Source of the DNA: Herbinix sp.
GTDB taxonomy: Bacteria; Bacillota; Clostridia; Lachnospirales; Lachnospiraceae
Length of the DNA stretch: 49,153 nucleotides
Direction of reading: 5' to 3'
NCBI GenBank assembly: GCA_029238935.1
Contig: JAQZBN010000052.1
Location: 1 to 49,153, forward strand
Shown: in pieces, positions 1 through 9,690 of the stretch
Layout: each line of letters starts with the position of its first letter
Numbering within the stretch: the first letter of the stretch is position 1
Position numbers and translations under genes: made by a program
The notes under the pieces: generated by a model
Seen by the model: only the letters and a program-made list of their open reading frames with translations
Databases searched by the model: none
Told to the model about the DNA's origin: nothing

Positions 1-55
1 CCTCTACTTCTAATCTATAATTTTTTCTCAATAAATCAATATAAGATCAAGCCTA

Positions 56-412
56 TTACTTACTACTCTTTCTTCTCTTTTGAAGCAGGAATAAAACAGA
101 GCCCAAAGCTATAACTGCGATCGCTGCTATTATAATAACAATTACAGAACCATTATTACTATCATCAGATGTTTCAGATGATTCTGCCGTTGTTTCTGCC
201 ACATCATTTGTAGTATCCTCTGCCGCATCCTCCGTAACATCAGAAGGTTCTTCTGTAGGTGCTATTGTTGGTTCCGGTGTCGGTGTTGCGATTTTTGACG
301 CATCCACATAGGTTCCTGTCACTTCAAAATGTCTGTTAGGAAAAGCAGAGTAAGCGGAAAGAATCATTTCCTGGAAGTTATCATCCACAGTGATGTTTAG
401 TAGGGTCATCAT
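56..412 (-). CDS. C-terminal part of a probably frameshifted membrane-anchored lipoprotein
   Basis: This 118-aa frame reads as the continuation of the lipoprotein encoded at 381-929. It has a short folded-looking start, a Pro/Thr/Glu-rich linker (about residues 43-85), one hydrophobic membrane segment (about 88-110) and a basic tail ending KRRKSSK, so the C-terminus would anchor in the membrane with the tail inside the cell. No ribosome site precedes its ATG at 412. The frame overlaps the upstream gene by 32 bases and is shifted by one base. Removing one C from the CCC run (plus-strand GGG at 403-405) joins the two frames into one protein of about 290 residues. I infer a broken or programmed-frameshift gene rather than an independent one. 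Function is unknown. Confidence 0.6.
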   Translation of the reverse strand: MMTLLNITVDDNFQEMILSAYSAFPNRHFEVTGTYVDASKIATPTPEPTIAPTEEPSDVTEDAAEDTTNDVAETTAESSETSDDSNNGSVIVIIIAAIAVIALGSVLFLLQKRRKSSK

Positions 413-929
413 GAATATGAGTTGCCAATGCTAATACAACCTCTTCAATTGCTTTATTCCAATAAGAAACCGTAGTTGTTCCATCCGGATTAGGGATAAA
501 TTCTACGAAACCTTTGGAGGAAGCAATGTCACCACCATTTGACAAGGTTACCATCTTTGCATTGAGATCTTCTAAACTCTCAAATGCAAATTTCACATTG
601 ATAACATCAGCTTCATGATCCTCCGGTAGAGTATCTTCCTCATTGTCATCCCACTTTTGAACAGTTTCATGACGGGTCGCTAATTCGAATGGGATGCCTT
701 TTTCTTCACCATAGGCTTGAATTGACTTCATTACACCATCAATGCCGTTTGCTAATTGTGTATTGGTATCATCATCGGATCGAAGGAACAAATCCATTGC
801 ATATTCCCCTGCACCGGTTTCCGTTGATATATTTAAGAATGCAGTAACTTTTCCTTTATCACAACCAATTAATGTAAAACAAAGAACTACCAATAAAAGA
901 GAAAATAAAATCTTTTTACTTTTTTTCAT
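381..929 (-). CDS. Small lipoprotein, N-terminal part of a probable frameshifted gene
   Basis: The 182-aa product starts with a lipoprotein signal (MKKSKK, hydrophobic stretch, lipobox LIGC with Cys at about residue 23), so it is exported and lipidated. A strong AGGAGGGT ribosome site lies about 10 bases before the ATG. The body is acidic and I recognise no named domain. The frame ends in an odd, low-quality tail (PTKHHCG) exactly where another frame takes over with a linker and a membrane segment, which suggests a frameshift at about 403-405. It is the last gene but one of the transport operon, 52 bases after the solute-binding lipoprotein gene, so it may assist glycan capture. That role is inferred from position only. 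Confidence 0.75.
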   Translation of the reverse strand: MKKSKKILFSLLLVVLCFTLIGCDKGKVTAFLNISTETGAGEYAMDLFLRSDDDTNTQLANGIDGVMKSIQAYGEEKGIPFELATRHETVQKWDDNEEDTLPEDHEADVINVKFAFESLEDLNAKMVTLSNGGDIASSKGFVEFIPNPDGTTTVSYWNKAIEEVVLALATHIHDDPTKHHCG

Positions 930-981
930 AGACCAATATACCCTCCTATAAGAGTTTCATCCAGATTCTTAATATAATAAA

Positions 982-2487
982 TTATTGATAGTCCGCGATA
1001 TTGTATTTTACCAAGGAATGAACGGCATCTTTTAAGGAAGACATTTCACTCTGATAGATTTCATTCGCCTTAGCAGTAAGTTCATCCGCAATATCAGCTG
1101 CAGATACTTCCGGATTTGAATAATTCAATATTTGAGACATATATCCCTCTTGATTTAACCAGTTCTGGAATGTTTTAAAACCTGGTACAGCAGTAGATAC
1201 GTCAAAACCGTTCTCAATGGATTTCATGATTGCTTCAATACCGTCTTTATCCTTATAAGCAGTATAGAACTTTTCTCTTGTTTCCTGTGAGATTTCAACA
1301 TTCGGTAATTTATCCGGAACTGTTTCGTTATCGATATAAGCCTGAACTTTCGTATCCCATCCCTCTGGGCTCCAGGTTAACCATTTCGCTAATTCATATG
1401 CCTCACGAGGGTATTGTGTCTGAGCACTGATACCTACTACGTCGGAGCTTACCGGAACTTTACCGTTTGCTGAGGTAGGGAATGGATATGCTACCATCTG
1501 TGAATTTGAACCCATTAACTCGTCAAAAGACCAGAAATGATCCAGATTAATTGCAGTATAACCTTCTCTTCCTAACCAAGCACCTGCATCACCAAGGGCT
1601 GCTTCTTTCTCTTCCCCTGTTGCTACATCAAATACGCTCTGTACATGAAGGTTATTTCTTAAGTTAACCATGTCAATCCAATCCTGGGTAAAGAGATATC
1701 CTTCTCCTTCTTTATAGCCATAATATCCTCTTTGTCCACTTTTAATTGGATCTGCATAATCGGGAAGTAAGTCTAGGTTAAACATGGTTGCTTTGCCAAG
1801 TCCATATTTCATTTCTTCCGGATGAGTTAACCTTGTTGCAATATCAATTGCTTCTTCGAAGGTCCAATCATAGGAAGGAAGGGGTTCATTGTACGCATCA
1901 AAATAATCCTTATTCAGAACAGCGATATTAGGAAGGGCATTTGATGCAAACATGGTTCTAACTCCGTCATAAACACCTAAGCTTTTTACATAATCAAATA
2001 CCTTTTCGGAATCCGGGTCGTTATCGTATAACTCGGTGATGTCCATGAGCCAGCCATTTAACGTCCATCCGATTTCATCCATTACCATGAAGCAATCCGG
2101 AAGAAGTCCACTTTGCGCCATAACAGTAAAATCATCCTGATATGTAAATGCGTCCATATTAACGATAAATACCGTAATATTAGGATATTTCTCCATGAAA
2201 GCCTGTGCCAGAGCTTCATTGACATTAGGATCATCACCCCAGTTGGCATAGGTCAACTCGATTTCATCCGTTGTCATTGGTGGTAATCCCTTTGTTTCAG
2301 GGGGTATTGCTGTTTCATCCGTTGCTGCGGTATCACCCTCACTATTACCCTCCTCATTACTTGTTTGTGTTGTTTCATCGTCAGTGGCATCGTCCGAATT
2401 ATTGCCGCCGCTACATGCTACCATCGATAACATCAGCGTAAGAACTAATAATAAGGATAATCCTCTCTTTAATAATCTCTTCCCCAT
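982..2487 (-). CDS. Extracellular solute-binding lipoprotein of a carbohydrate ABC transporter (family 1)
   Basis: A 501-aa exported lipoprotein: basic N-terminus, hydrophobic core, lipobox SMVAC, then an Asp/Thr/Glu-rich spacer before the folded domain at about residue 70. The start (ELTYANWGDDPNVNEALAQA) and later WLTWSPEGWD-type segments are typical of sugar-binding proteins of the MalE/family 1 class. It would capture a mono- or oligosaccharide outside the cell and deliver it to the permeases encoded immediately upstream (3558-2554 and 4489-3551). An AAAGGAG ribosome site precedes the ATG. The order permease-permease-binding protein without an ATPase is usual for Firmicute systems that share one ATPase. 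The substrate cannot be read from sequence; the neighbouring glycosidases suggest a mannose-containing sugar. Confidence 0.92.
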   Translation of the reverse strand: MGKRLLKRGLSLLLVLTLMLSMVACSGGNNSDDATDDETTQTSNEEGNSEGDTAATDETAIPPETKGLPPMTTDEIELTYANWGDDPNVNEALAQAFMEKYPNITVFIVNMDAFTYQDDFTVMAQSGLLPDCFMVMDEIGWTLNGWLMDITELYDNDPDSEKVFDYVKSLGVYDGVRTMFASNALPNIAVLNKDYFDAYNEPLPSYDWTFEEAIDIATRLTHPEEMKYGLGKATMFNLDLLPDYADPIKSGQRGYYGYKEGEGYLFTQDWIDMVNLRNNLHVQSVFDVATGEEKEAALGDAGAWLGREGYTAINLDHFWSFDELMGSNSQMVAYPFPTSANGKVPVSSDVVGISAQTQYPREAYELAKWLTWSPEGWDTKVQAYIDNETVPDKLPNVEISQETREKFYTAYKDKDGIEAIMKSIENGFDVSTAVPGFKTFQNWLNQEGYMSQILNYSNPEVSAADIADELTAKANEIYQSEMSSLKDAVHSLVKYNIADYQ

Positions 2488-2553
2488 AAAATTTCTCCTT
2501 TCAATAAAAAATAAAATATATTATAAAGTTTTGCTTTATAACCGAACCAAAGA

Positions 2554-3558
2554 TTACTCACCGGTAATACCTGTCTTTTCCACACCTTCGACAAAGTATT
2601 TCTGCATGACAAAATATAGAATCAGGATTGGGATAATGGTAATTAGAACCGCTGCAGCTTTGATTGATTCATTCACTGAGCTATAGGATCCTGCTGCCAT
2701 GGAAGTTGATTGTCCATAGAGTTGATCAAAATTGTAAGCGAAATTCCTTAGCTCCAGTAATAAAGTAGTGATTGATTTGGCCGATTTTGCTGCATTTCCC
2801 ATATAAATACTTGTTAAATAGGTCTCATTCCAATACCATACAATTGATAGTAAAAAGGCAACTATATAAGCAGGAGCGGCTGCTCGTATCCCAATTTTGT
2901 AAAATATTCTGAAATGTCCTGCTCCATCTAGTTGAGCTGCTTCATCCAGTACCCTAGGTATTGTCTTAAAGAATTGATAGAAGATTAATACTAATATCGC
3001 ACTTTTCAATCCCTGTCCTAAGAATGCCGGAATAATAAAAGCAAGCATCGATCCGATCAATTTATATTGTAGAAGTATCTGGTATGTAGATGGCATCAAC
3101 ACCTGTGTAGGTAAGATAAATGTAATAATTAATATAGTAAAAACCAGTTTCTTGCCAGGAAATCGAAATCTTTGTAGTGCATAACCAGTAAGGGAACAGG
3201 TTATGATCTGACCGATGGACGGGATTAATGCCAATAAGATACTATCCTTTATGACACTGCTTACATGAAGTGATTTAAATGCTTGTGTATAATTGGATAC
3301 GGTAAATTCCTTTGGGATCCAGTTCACAGTTGTATCAAGCAAATCATTCAGTGATTTAAAGCTAGTGGCCAGCATATAGAGGATCGGATACAGATAAACA
3401 AATCCAAAAATGCATAGTAGACCATAAGTAAGGGCACTTTTCACAAAACCCATCTTCCCGCCATAACCAAAGAGAAAGCTTCTTAGTCTAAGTTTTATTT
3501 CATCCTGACTGATTTTTCCATCTTTGTTTCGAAATCTCTTAAAATACACCTTACCCAT
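2554..3558 (-). CDS. Carbohydrate ABC transporter permease, MalG type
   Basis: A 334-aa inner-membrane permease with about six hydrophobic segments and the conserved cytoplasmic coupling (EAA) motif EAAQLDGAGHFRIFYKIGI. The MalG-type ending is present (IIPILILYFVMQKYFVEGVE followed by KTGITGE). The N-terminus is about 30 residues longer than usual for the family and is charged. The start ATG at 3558 is supported by AAAGGAG 9 bases upstream and overlaps the end of the preceding permease gene by 8 bases, so the two are translationally coupled. It should pair with the 3551-4489 product and use the binding protein encoded at 982-2487. The ATPase must come from elsewhere in the genome. Confidence 0.93.
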   Translation of the reverse strand: MGKVYFKRFRNKDGKISQDEIKLRLRSFLFGYGGKMGFVKSALTYGLLCIFGFVYLYPILYMLATSFKSLNDLLDTTVNWIPKEFTVSNYTQAFKSLHVSSVIKDSILLALIPSIGQIITCSLTGYALQRFRFPGKKLVFTILIITFILPTQVLMPSTYQILLQYKLIGSMLAFIIPAFLGQGLKSAILVLIFYQFFKTIPRVLDEAAQLDGAGHFRIFYKIGIRAAAPAYIVAFLLSIVWYWNETYLTSIYMGNAAKSAKSITTLLLELRNFAYNFDQLYGQSTSMAAGSYSSVNESIKAAAVLITIIPILILYFVMQKYFVEGVEKTGITGE

Positions 3559-4489
3559 GTACTTGCTCCTTTCTTCGTTGCTTACGATATAATCTCCTTC
3601 TCTGTCTCTCCAATTTTTTAAATCGTTTTAACTCTGTTTCTTCTGAATGCTTATCAATAAAAACCAGCGCACAGATCAAGAGCAGAAGCAAAATAACAGC
3701 GGCATAAATCCATGCCATAGCACAAGCGATACCATACCCTCCATTGATTGAGTCAAACATTTTGTTTCTTATATAGCCAACAATATCGTTATTATCGAAG
3801 GTTGCCAGGGCAATCAGAGTATATATGGTAGTAACAAAGGTTATGTTTTTTAAGGAAGGTAAGGTAATTTTCCAGAAACCCTCCCAAGCAGAAGCTCCAT
3901 CGATCGATGCCGCTTCATAGATATAGGCATCCACCTTTTGTAGTCCCGCCAAGAAGATTAATATTTGAACACCGGAAAACCATAATATTAAGATAATCTG
4001 GCTAAAAACGGATGAAATGGGCTGCGCTAAATAACGGGGCAGTAAATTCATCAGAATGTTTTCCAACCCCATCTCCTGGAGCATCGGAACTGTCGCAATC
4101 TTCTGATTTGTAAATTCCGACATAACAGGACCACTGGAGATAACTACAGGAAGGAAGAACAATACTCGAAATATTCCTTTTCCTCTCATCTTCGTATTGA
4201 GCATTATGGCAACCATCATCGAGAATACGATGATAACCGGTAAGCTCAACGCAGTTTTCACTGCAAAGTTCACGATATTCTCGGTAAACCAGGTATCACT
4301 CAGAGCCGTTTTGAAATTTTCTATTCCATTTGCCGTAAGCACTAACCCCTGAAGCGTTACCCTTACCTTACTCGTAGAAAAATGTATACTACTTATTAAC
4401 GGAATACAAACAAATACCAGGATACCGACAAGCCAGGGCAACAGAAATAGATACGCAATCAAATCATGTCTTTTAATAAATCTTTTCAT
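3551..4489 (-). CDS. Carbohydrate ABC transporter permease, MalF type
   Basis: A 312-aa permease with about six membrane segments. It begins with the typical LIAYLFLLPWLVGILVFVCI segment and carries the coupling motif EAASIDGASAWEGFWKITLP. A long basic C-terminal tail (KRFKKLERQRRRLYRKQRRK) is unusual and would lie in the cytoplasm. GGAGGT sits 7 bases before the ATG at 4489. The gene overlaps the following MalG-type permease gene by 8 bases and follows the DUF5696-like gene by 24 bases. Together with 2554-3558 it forms the second permease heterodimer of the operon; the first pair is encoded at 8828-10596. Confidence 0.93.
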   Translation of the reverse strand: MKRFIKRHDLIAYLFLLPWLVGILVFVCIPLISSIHFSTSKVRVTLQGLVLTANGIENFKTALSDTWFTENIVNFAVKTALSLPVIIVFSMMVAIMLNTKMRGKGIFRVLFFLPVVISSGPVMSEFTNQKIATVPMLQEMGLENILMNLLPRYLAQPISSVFSQIILILWFSGVQILIFLAGLQKVDAYIYEAASIDGASAWEGFWKITLPSLKNITFVTTIYTLIALATFDNNDIVGYIRNKMFDSINGGYGIACAMAWIYAAVILLLLLICALVFIDKHSEETELKRFKKLERQRRRLYRKQRRKEQVHG

Positions 4490-4513
4490 TCATATACCTC
4501 CGTATTCCCAACA

Positions 4514-6775
4514 TCAATCAACGACTTTAAATGATTTGCTCTCAACTTTAACGCTGCCATCTTGCTTTTCCTTGTTGGTATAATTTACATATACTTGTAC
4601 TCCATTGCTATAGGTTACCCGAATAAAATCATTCTCTAAAATCTGGTGTTCCACAATCTCTGCATTTGCTACTTTTTCATTGATCAGTTTTAGGTCATTG
4701 TAATATTCCAAAATGGTATCTTTATAATCATCGAACTGAGAGGTAAATATATAATCCAAAGATGTATTGATCATTAACGTACTATCCTTCTCCGTGATTA
4801 CAAAGTTAGGAAACGTACCTGACTCTGCTAATTTGAGCATATAATCCGTAGGATACGCATTTAGATTGCAATATTCCGAATACATTGGCAGATATCCTTT
4901 TAACACAATCGAGAGAAATGGTATCTCGGCTGAGACATAGGAATAATTGGATCCGGATAAAGGCATGTTATATATCCCCTTCGCATACTTCCACAGATAA
5001 TCGTAAGGAGCATCCATGTACAGATCCATCTTCTCAGCCACGGATCCAATCACTTTCATATCCTCCAGCTTGGTTTGCTCACGGCTGACTACTTTGTTAT
5101 CGGATATATAAGTATACAAATTCTTTGTAACACCTGATATCGATAATGATGAAACCTCCATGTTTTTATAGTGGGGGATCATCTCACTGGTGACTTCAAG
5201 TAATTTAATTGGCGTTAAGAAATATCCATCCTCCTCAAAAATCAGCTTATCGATTCGTTTCACAATATCCTTTCCCGTGTCATAAATCCTGCTCTTTGAG
5301 GCAATACCAAAATCATCATAAAGCGATACTTCCACATTGTTTAAATCCTTCGTTTTATTGATCAGCTCTTTTAAACCAAGCTTTCCACCAATTTTTTCTT
5401 CAACCTTAAGGGTATCGATCGGGAAATTATCATCATAACCTCCCTTTTGCCATCCGCGATAGTTCAGATGAAGTCCATCCACTCCGATCGCTTTTAGCTC
5501 ATCAATCATGTTTGCTGCTTCCTCTGTTGTTGTCATGGAAAAGGTTCGTTTTTTTAACAACCCTTCTTCATTTTCAGCAGCAATTACATCAAGACCCACT
5601 TTATAGGCTATATCCTGCTTCTTTAATATCCCTTGGTTAATTAAATAGTCACGGTAAATATTAGCCATTTGGTTATAGGAGGCATGTTCCGTCATAAAAA
5701 GATAGGAAATTTCAATATTACTTCCTTTCAGTTTTTTCTCATAAGCCGTAATACCTTCCAAACTATTTTTACTAGTTTGATGGATATAGGTTTCTCTTAA
5801 TAAATACTGTGCAGTAATCCAGTTATAGTCGGTCGAAACTCCATTAGGATAAGCAAGGATTTCCGCACTTTCCTGACCACTTTTGATCAGACCCATAACT
5901 CCGGTCTCTTCCTCAGAATAAACAATACCGAATAGAGGAATATAAATCGGCTCCGCTTCTATATTGACCGGATAATCACCACCGGATTTCGGAGATATCG
6001 TATCGATTCCGATATCTTTTCCATATATTTTTGCAGTATAAGGTGTGGTAAATCGACTGCCATGATCCTCTAAGGATACCAGTACACCGGACCCATCCGG
6101 TATAAACATATAACCTTCCTTCTCATCACGGTAAGTGGAACCCATAAACGGATAAATATATAAGGATGATATTTTATCTACGTTATCACCCACGGTATCC
6201 TGAATGCTTTCGCTTGGAACTGTAACATCAATCCCTGCGTCCGTTAAATAAACATTCATTTTAAGCTGTACATGCTGATCTTCTTCTTTCGAAGGAATTG
6301 TGATATCAACATCCGCTGTAAATCCATCCGTGTAATAGGTGTATGTTTTCGTAACATTTTTTGAATACATGGTATAGCGTTCCGTTTGTCTGGTCCCACT
6401 CTCTAGCATCTCAACGGACAAACCGGAAGCCATAAAATCGATCCAGGATTTAATATTTTTATCTTCTCCTTCGACTTTTCTGGTTGTATGAAGAACTTTA
6501 CCTGTCTTCTTATCAACCAGGATAACGCTCATGCCTGACTCTTCAAAATACATCTTAAAGTTAACGTTTTCGGTTAGAAGAAAATGATTTTCCAATACCT
6601 GATCATAATCCGGTTCTGTTATTTGCCGATTATTTGTTTTCAATGTATTCTTTTCAACCTGTAAGTCGATATCTAACTTCATCCCTCTACGAACCACTGT
6701 TATAATGACAACAGCAATTAGAAGAATAAGAAAAAGTCCCACAACAAGCTTCTTTTTGCTTTTAATAACCGACAC
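4514..6775 (-). CDS. DUF5696-like membrane-anchored protein of a sugar ABC operon
   Basis: A 753-aa protein with one N-terminal membrane segment (about residues 10-28) and a large extracellular part. Residues of about 100-330 look like a beta-sandwich (FIPDGSGVLVSLEDHG, then IPLFGIVYSEEETGVMGLIKSG). Residues of about 380-680 look like an alpha/beta barrel, with MIDELKAIGVDGLHLNYRGW resembling a barrel strand of glycosidases. From memory this matches DUF5696 proteins that accompany ATPase-less sugar transporters in Firmicutes; I cannot verify that by search. The start is GTG at 6775, with AGAGGTGAT upstream, and it overlaps the preceding gene by 14 bases. The role could be glycan binding or hydrolysis at the membrane beside the permeases. 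No catalytic residues can be assigned with confidence. Confidence 0.75.
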   Translation of the reverse strand: MSVIKSKKKLVVGLFLILLIAVVIITVVRRGMKLDIDLQVEKNTLKTNNRQITEPDYDQVLENHFLLTENVNFKMYFEESGMSVILVDKKTGKVLHTTRKVEGEDKNIKSWIDFMASGLSVEMLESGTRQTERYTMYSKNVTKTYTYYTDGFTADVDITIPSKEEDQHVQLKMNVYLTDAGIDVTVPSESIQDTVGDNVDKISSLYIYPFMGSTYRDEKEGYMFIPDGSGVLVSLEDHGSRFTTPYTAKIYGKDIGIDTISPKSGGDYPVNIEAEPIYIPLFGIVYSEEETGVMGLIKSGQESAEILAYPNGVSTDYNWITAQYLLRETYIHQTSKNSLEGITAYEKKLKGSNIEISYLFMTEHASYNQMANIYRDYLINQGILKKQDIAYKVGLDVIAAENEEGLLKKRTFSMTTTEEAANMIDELKAIGVDGLHLNYRGWQKGGYDDNFPIDTLKVEEKIGGKLGLKELINKTKDLNNVEVSLYDDFGIASKSRIYDTGKDIVKRIDKLIFEEDGYFLTPIKLLEVTSEMIPHYKNMEVSSLSISGVTKNLYTYISDNKVVSREQTKLEDMKVIGSVAEKMDLYMDAPYDYLWKYAKGIYNMPLSGSNYSYVSAEIPFLSIVLKGYLPMYSEYCNLNAYPTDYMLKLAESGTFPNFVITEKDSTLMINTSLDYIFTSQFDDYKDTILEYYNDLKLINEKVANAEIVEHQILENDFIRVTYSNGVQVYVNYTNKEKQDGSVKVESKSFKVVD

Positions 6776-8813
6776 GATACATCACCTCTTTCACTAACGA
6801 GTAAACAAAATCAACCAACTGGTTAAACATCAGATAAATAACAAATAAAATAATCCCCATAACCAGTGCCGTTGCCAAAGTAATTAATACATTTTTAATT
6901 ACATTTGAGAATGAGTAATTGTGAATCTCTGAAATCAGGAGCAAAATGAGTACCAAACACCAGAACCGAATTATAAAATCTCCCAAGTTCAAAAGAACAA
7001 CTTCATTTAATGTTAAGACATGGGTGAATATGGTTAATATCGGTTTTATAAAAATATAAGGCATCAAAGAATATGCAACCGACATATATACTACTTTAAA
7101 AGAACCTTCCCCTTCTCTTATGGTACTGACAAGGTAATTACATATCACTAAAAATAACACCGTTCCTCCCACAAAGGATAAGTCATATAGCAGATTGTAA
7201 TAACCTTCCTCAACTGTCTTAAAGATATAACCCGAGTAATAACGGTTGATCGTATAGACTGCAAAGGCGATAAGATAGATCATGGAAGCCGATAAAATTG
7301 ATGTTTTCTTTTGAAAGCGTATACCATAATAGCCATCGATTGGATGTTTGATGAAAGATCCGATATATCTAACTTCTCGACATAGTTTCATATCACCAAA
7401 ACGCTGTAGTAAAGCTTCCACATTATGTAGATAACCATATTTTGCATTTGTTCTTTTTACTATTCTAGTTAAGGTTAAAAATCCAACCAGACCTAAAATG
7501 CAGTATATAATGTATTGATTTAGCCAACGGTTTCTGATTTCCCAAAAGGCTGCAGAATAACCCTGCTTATCGTCACCCCGATAATATGCCTCCATGGCAG
7601 CTTCATAATTTTCCAGTTTAAATTCCGCTTCGCCCAAGCCGACATAGGCATATTGGAAAAGTCGATTATTCTTCAAAACCTTTGTCCATGGCTCTTTGCT
7701 TTGCTCATAATGACCATCATAATAAAGATTAATTGCTGGTATTAAAGTCTTCTTAAATTCCGATATAGTAAAAACTTGTATGACATTCTCACTTGCATCC
7801 AGGACATAAAGATTTTCATTTTCGTCTGCAGTAATACCAGTGGCATCTGCAAACAAACCAACGCGAGAAGTACCATCTTCTTTTCCGCCAAAGATAAATA
7901 ACAGATCTCCATCCCTGGAATACTCTATAATATAGCCTTCCTGGGATATCGAATATATACTTCCGCTATCGCTGACCGTGATATCATTTGCAATTGGGTC
8001 CGCATAATTACTGAATATAACAGAACCCGCCATGTTTAATTTCTTTAAACCATTATTGTTGTTACCTTCACCCTGTGTGATTGTATAGATGAGACCCATC
8101 GAATCAGAGGCAAGGTTTGTTGGTGTTTTGGGTTGATTTTTAATTAACTTGGCTAATTGTTCCTTGGAGTAAAATCTCTTCCGTATGATATCCAAGAAAG
8201 TTGTTTTTGTCTTATTGGCTCCGAAATATCCCAGAAAATAACCATCGTTACTTAATTGAATCATACCATTCGTATTACCGTTTGATATTACATACACGTT
8301 TTCAGCGATATCAACCGCTACCTTCATTGGTTGGAAGCTTGATGTCTTACCAAACAACGGCTCTTGAGGAATGGTATATTCCGTAATAAGTTCGCCATCC
8401 ATACGAAACCGAAATACTTTTTCCTCTACTCTGTCAGCCACATAGATGGAGCCGGATTCTTTTCCCAGACATATCCCTTGCGGTGCGGATAAAATACCTT
8501 CTCCGATTATCTTTACTAAATTTCCTTCGTAATCAGATACTACAATTCGTTTATTACCGGTATCCGCAATGTATAAAAGTTTGTTGTCGGTGTCACATAC
8601 AATATCCTGTGGACCGTTTAGCTTCTGGTCACCGATCAGAGTGATTGTATTTGCAGGTACATATGGCAATTGGGAATCCACGGACTCTCCGGATGCTGTT
8701 ATCGTTTTCGCATTGTATGTGGACTTTGTTGATGCATAGACCTTGGTTGGGATTATTAGTATAAGCACAGCTAAAATACAAATAATCCTACTTATTCGAT
8801 TTATTTTCTTCAT
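6762..8813 (-). CDS. NHL-repeat / Yip1-like membrane protein
   Basis: A 683-aa protein with an export signal ending near VYA. About residues 50-345 form NHL-type beta-propeller repeats (GPQDIVCDTDNKLLYIADTG, APQGICLGKESGSIYVADR, NENLYVLDASENVIQVF). A TPR-like helical patch follows (AYVGLGEAEFKLENYEAAMEAYYRGDD), then a multi-pass membrane domain (about 430-683, five or more segments) resembling the Yip1 family. The propeller would lie outside the cell, tethered by the membrane domain. Such genes recur between the permeases of ATPase-less sugar transporters, as I recall, but the biochemical role is not established. AGGAG lies 7 bases before the ATG. The end overlaps the DUF5696-like gene by 14 bases. 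Confidence 0.8.
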   Translation of the reverse strand: MKKINRISRIICILAVLILIIPTKVYASTKSTYNAKTITASGESVDSQLPYVPANTITLIGDQKLNGPQDIVCDTDNKLLYIADTGNKRIVVSDYEGNLVKIIGEGILSAPQGICLGKESGSIYVADRVEEKVFRFRMDGELITEYTIPQEPLFGKTSSFQPMKVAVDIAENVYVISNGNTNGMIQLSNDGYFLGYFGANKTKTTFLDIIRKRFYSKEQLAKLIKNQPKTPTNLASDSMGLIYTITQGEGNNNNGLKKLNMAGSVIFSNYADPIANDITVSDSGSIYSISQEGYIIEYSRDGDLLFIFGGKEDGTSRVGLFADATGITADENENLYVLDASENVIQVFTISEFKKTLIPAINLYYDGHYEQSKEPWTKVLKNNRLFQYAYVGLGEAEFKLENYEAAMEAYYRGDDKQGYSAAFWEIRNRWLNQYIIYCILGLVGFLTLTRIVKRTNAKYGYLHNVEALLQRFGDMKLCREVRYIGSFIKHPIDGYYGIRFQKKTSILSASMIYLIAFAVYTINRYYSGYIFKTVEEGYYNLLYDLSFVGGTVLFLVICNYLVSTIREGEGSFKVVYMSVAYSLMPYIFIKPILTIFTHVLTLNEVVLLNLGDFIIRFWCLVLILLLISEIHNYSFSNVIKNVLITLATALVMGIILFVIYLMFNQLVDFVYSLVKEVMYRVGY

Positions 8814-8827
8814 ATTATGCTCCTCTT

Positions 8828-9676
8828 CTACTTCAATCCAGAATGTGCCATCGTATTCATCACATTGCTTTGCATCAGAATAAATATCAATAGATTCGGA
8901 ATAAACATAATTAGTGCAGAGGCAGCTGCCATTCCTTGTCCTGCAACCGCATTGGTATTATTAGCCAGGGTACCCATATAAAAAGCAAAGGTCTTTAAAT
9001 TTTCTTCATCAAAATACAAATTTGATGTTCCAACATTATTCCAAACGGACTGAAAGGATAAGATAATAACAGTCACTACAGCAGGTCTTATTAAAGGAAG
9101 TATAATTTTACGATAGATCGTAAAATGGCTAGCCCCGTCTACAACAGAAGCTTCAATTAACTCATCCGGCACCTGACCGATAAACTGTGTTACCAGGAAT
9201 AAACCTACCGGCATCGCAATACTTGGCAGAATGTGAGCCCAAAAGGTATTTAACATATGCAACTGATTTACAATCAAAAAGCTAGGGATTGCAACCGCTC
9301 CGCTTACAAACATCAGCGCTGCGGTATTAATATTCATAAAGAGTTTTTTTCCTTTAAACTTTAACTTTGCTAATGCAAATCCTGCCGAGGTACTAAAAAT
9401 AACAGAACCAACTACAACTCCGGCAGTAGCAACAAGGCTGTTAAACAAATACCTGGTCCAAGGAATCGCTGAACCATTGGATACCTGAATTAGATTGCGA
9501 AAATTAACCAAAGTCGGGTGTTTCACCAAAAATCTTGGTGGATATGCGAACAATTCTTCCATTGGTTTAAAGGCATGACAGAAGATATAAACAATCGGGA
9601 GCCCCATAATCACTGCAATCGGAATTAAATATAGGTAAAATTTCCATTCTCCCTTTTTTAGATGAAATCGATGCAT
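8828..9676 (-). CDS. Carbohydrate ABC transporter permease, MalG type (first pair)
   Basis: A 282-aa permease with six hydrophobic segments, a typical start (FYLYLIPIAVIMGLPIVYIF, then HAFKPMEELFAYPPRF) and the coupling motif EASVVDGASHFTIYRKIILP. It ends in QSNVMNTMAHSGLK, standard for this class. GGAGG precedes the ATG at 9676. It lies 14 bases after the MalF-type gene at 9691-10596 and 14 bases before the NHL/Yip1-like gene. It should form a heterodimer with the 9691-10596 product and receive sugar from the large binding protein encoded at 10621-13593. Confidence 0.93.
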   Translation of the reverse strand: MHRFHLKKGEWKFYLYLIPIAVIMGLPIVYIFCHAFKPMEELFAYPPRFLVKHPTLVNFRNLIQVSNGSAIPWTRYLFNSLVATAGVVVGSVIFSTSAGFALAKLKFKGKKLFMNINTAALMFVSGAVAIPSFLIVNQLHMLNTFWAHILPSIAMPVGLFLVTQFIGQVPDELIEASVVDGASHFTIYRKIILPLIRPAVVTVIILSFQSVWNNVGTSNLYFDEENLKTFAFYMGTLANNTNAVAGQGMAAASALIMFIPNLLIFILMQSNVMNTMAHSGLK

Positions 9677-9690
9677 CTATTTTTCCTCCC

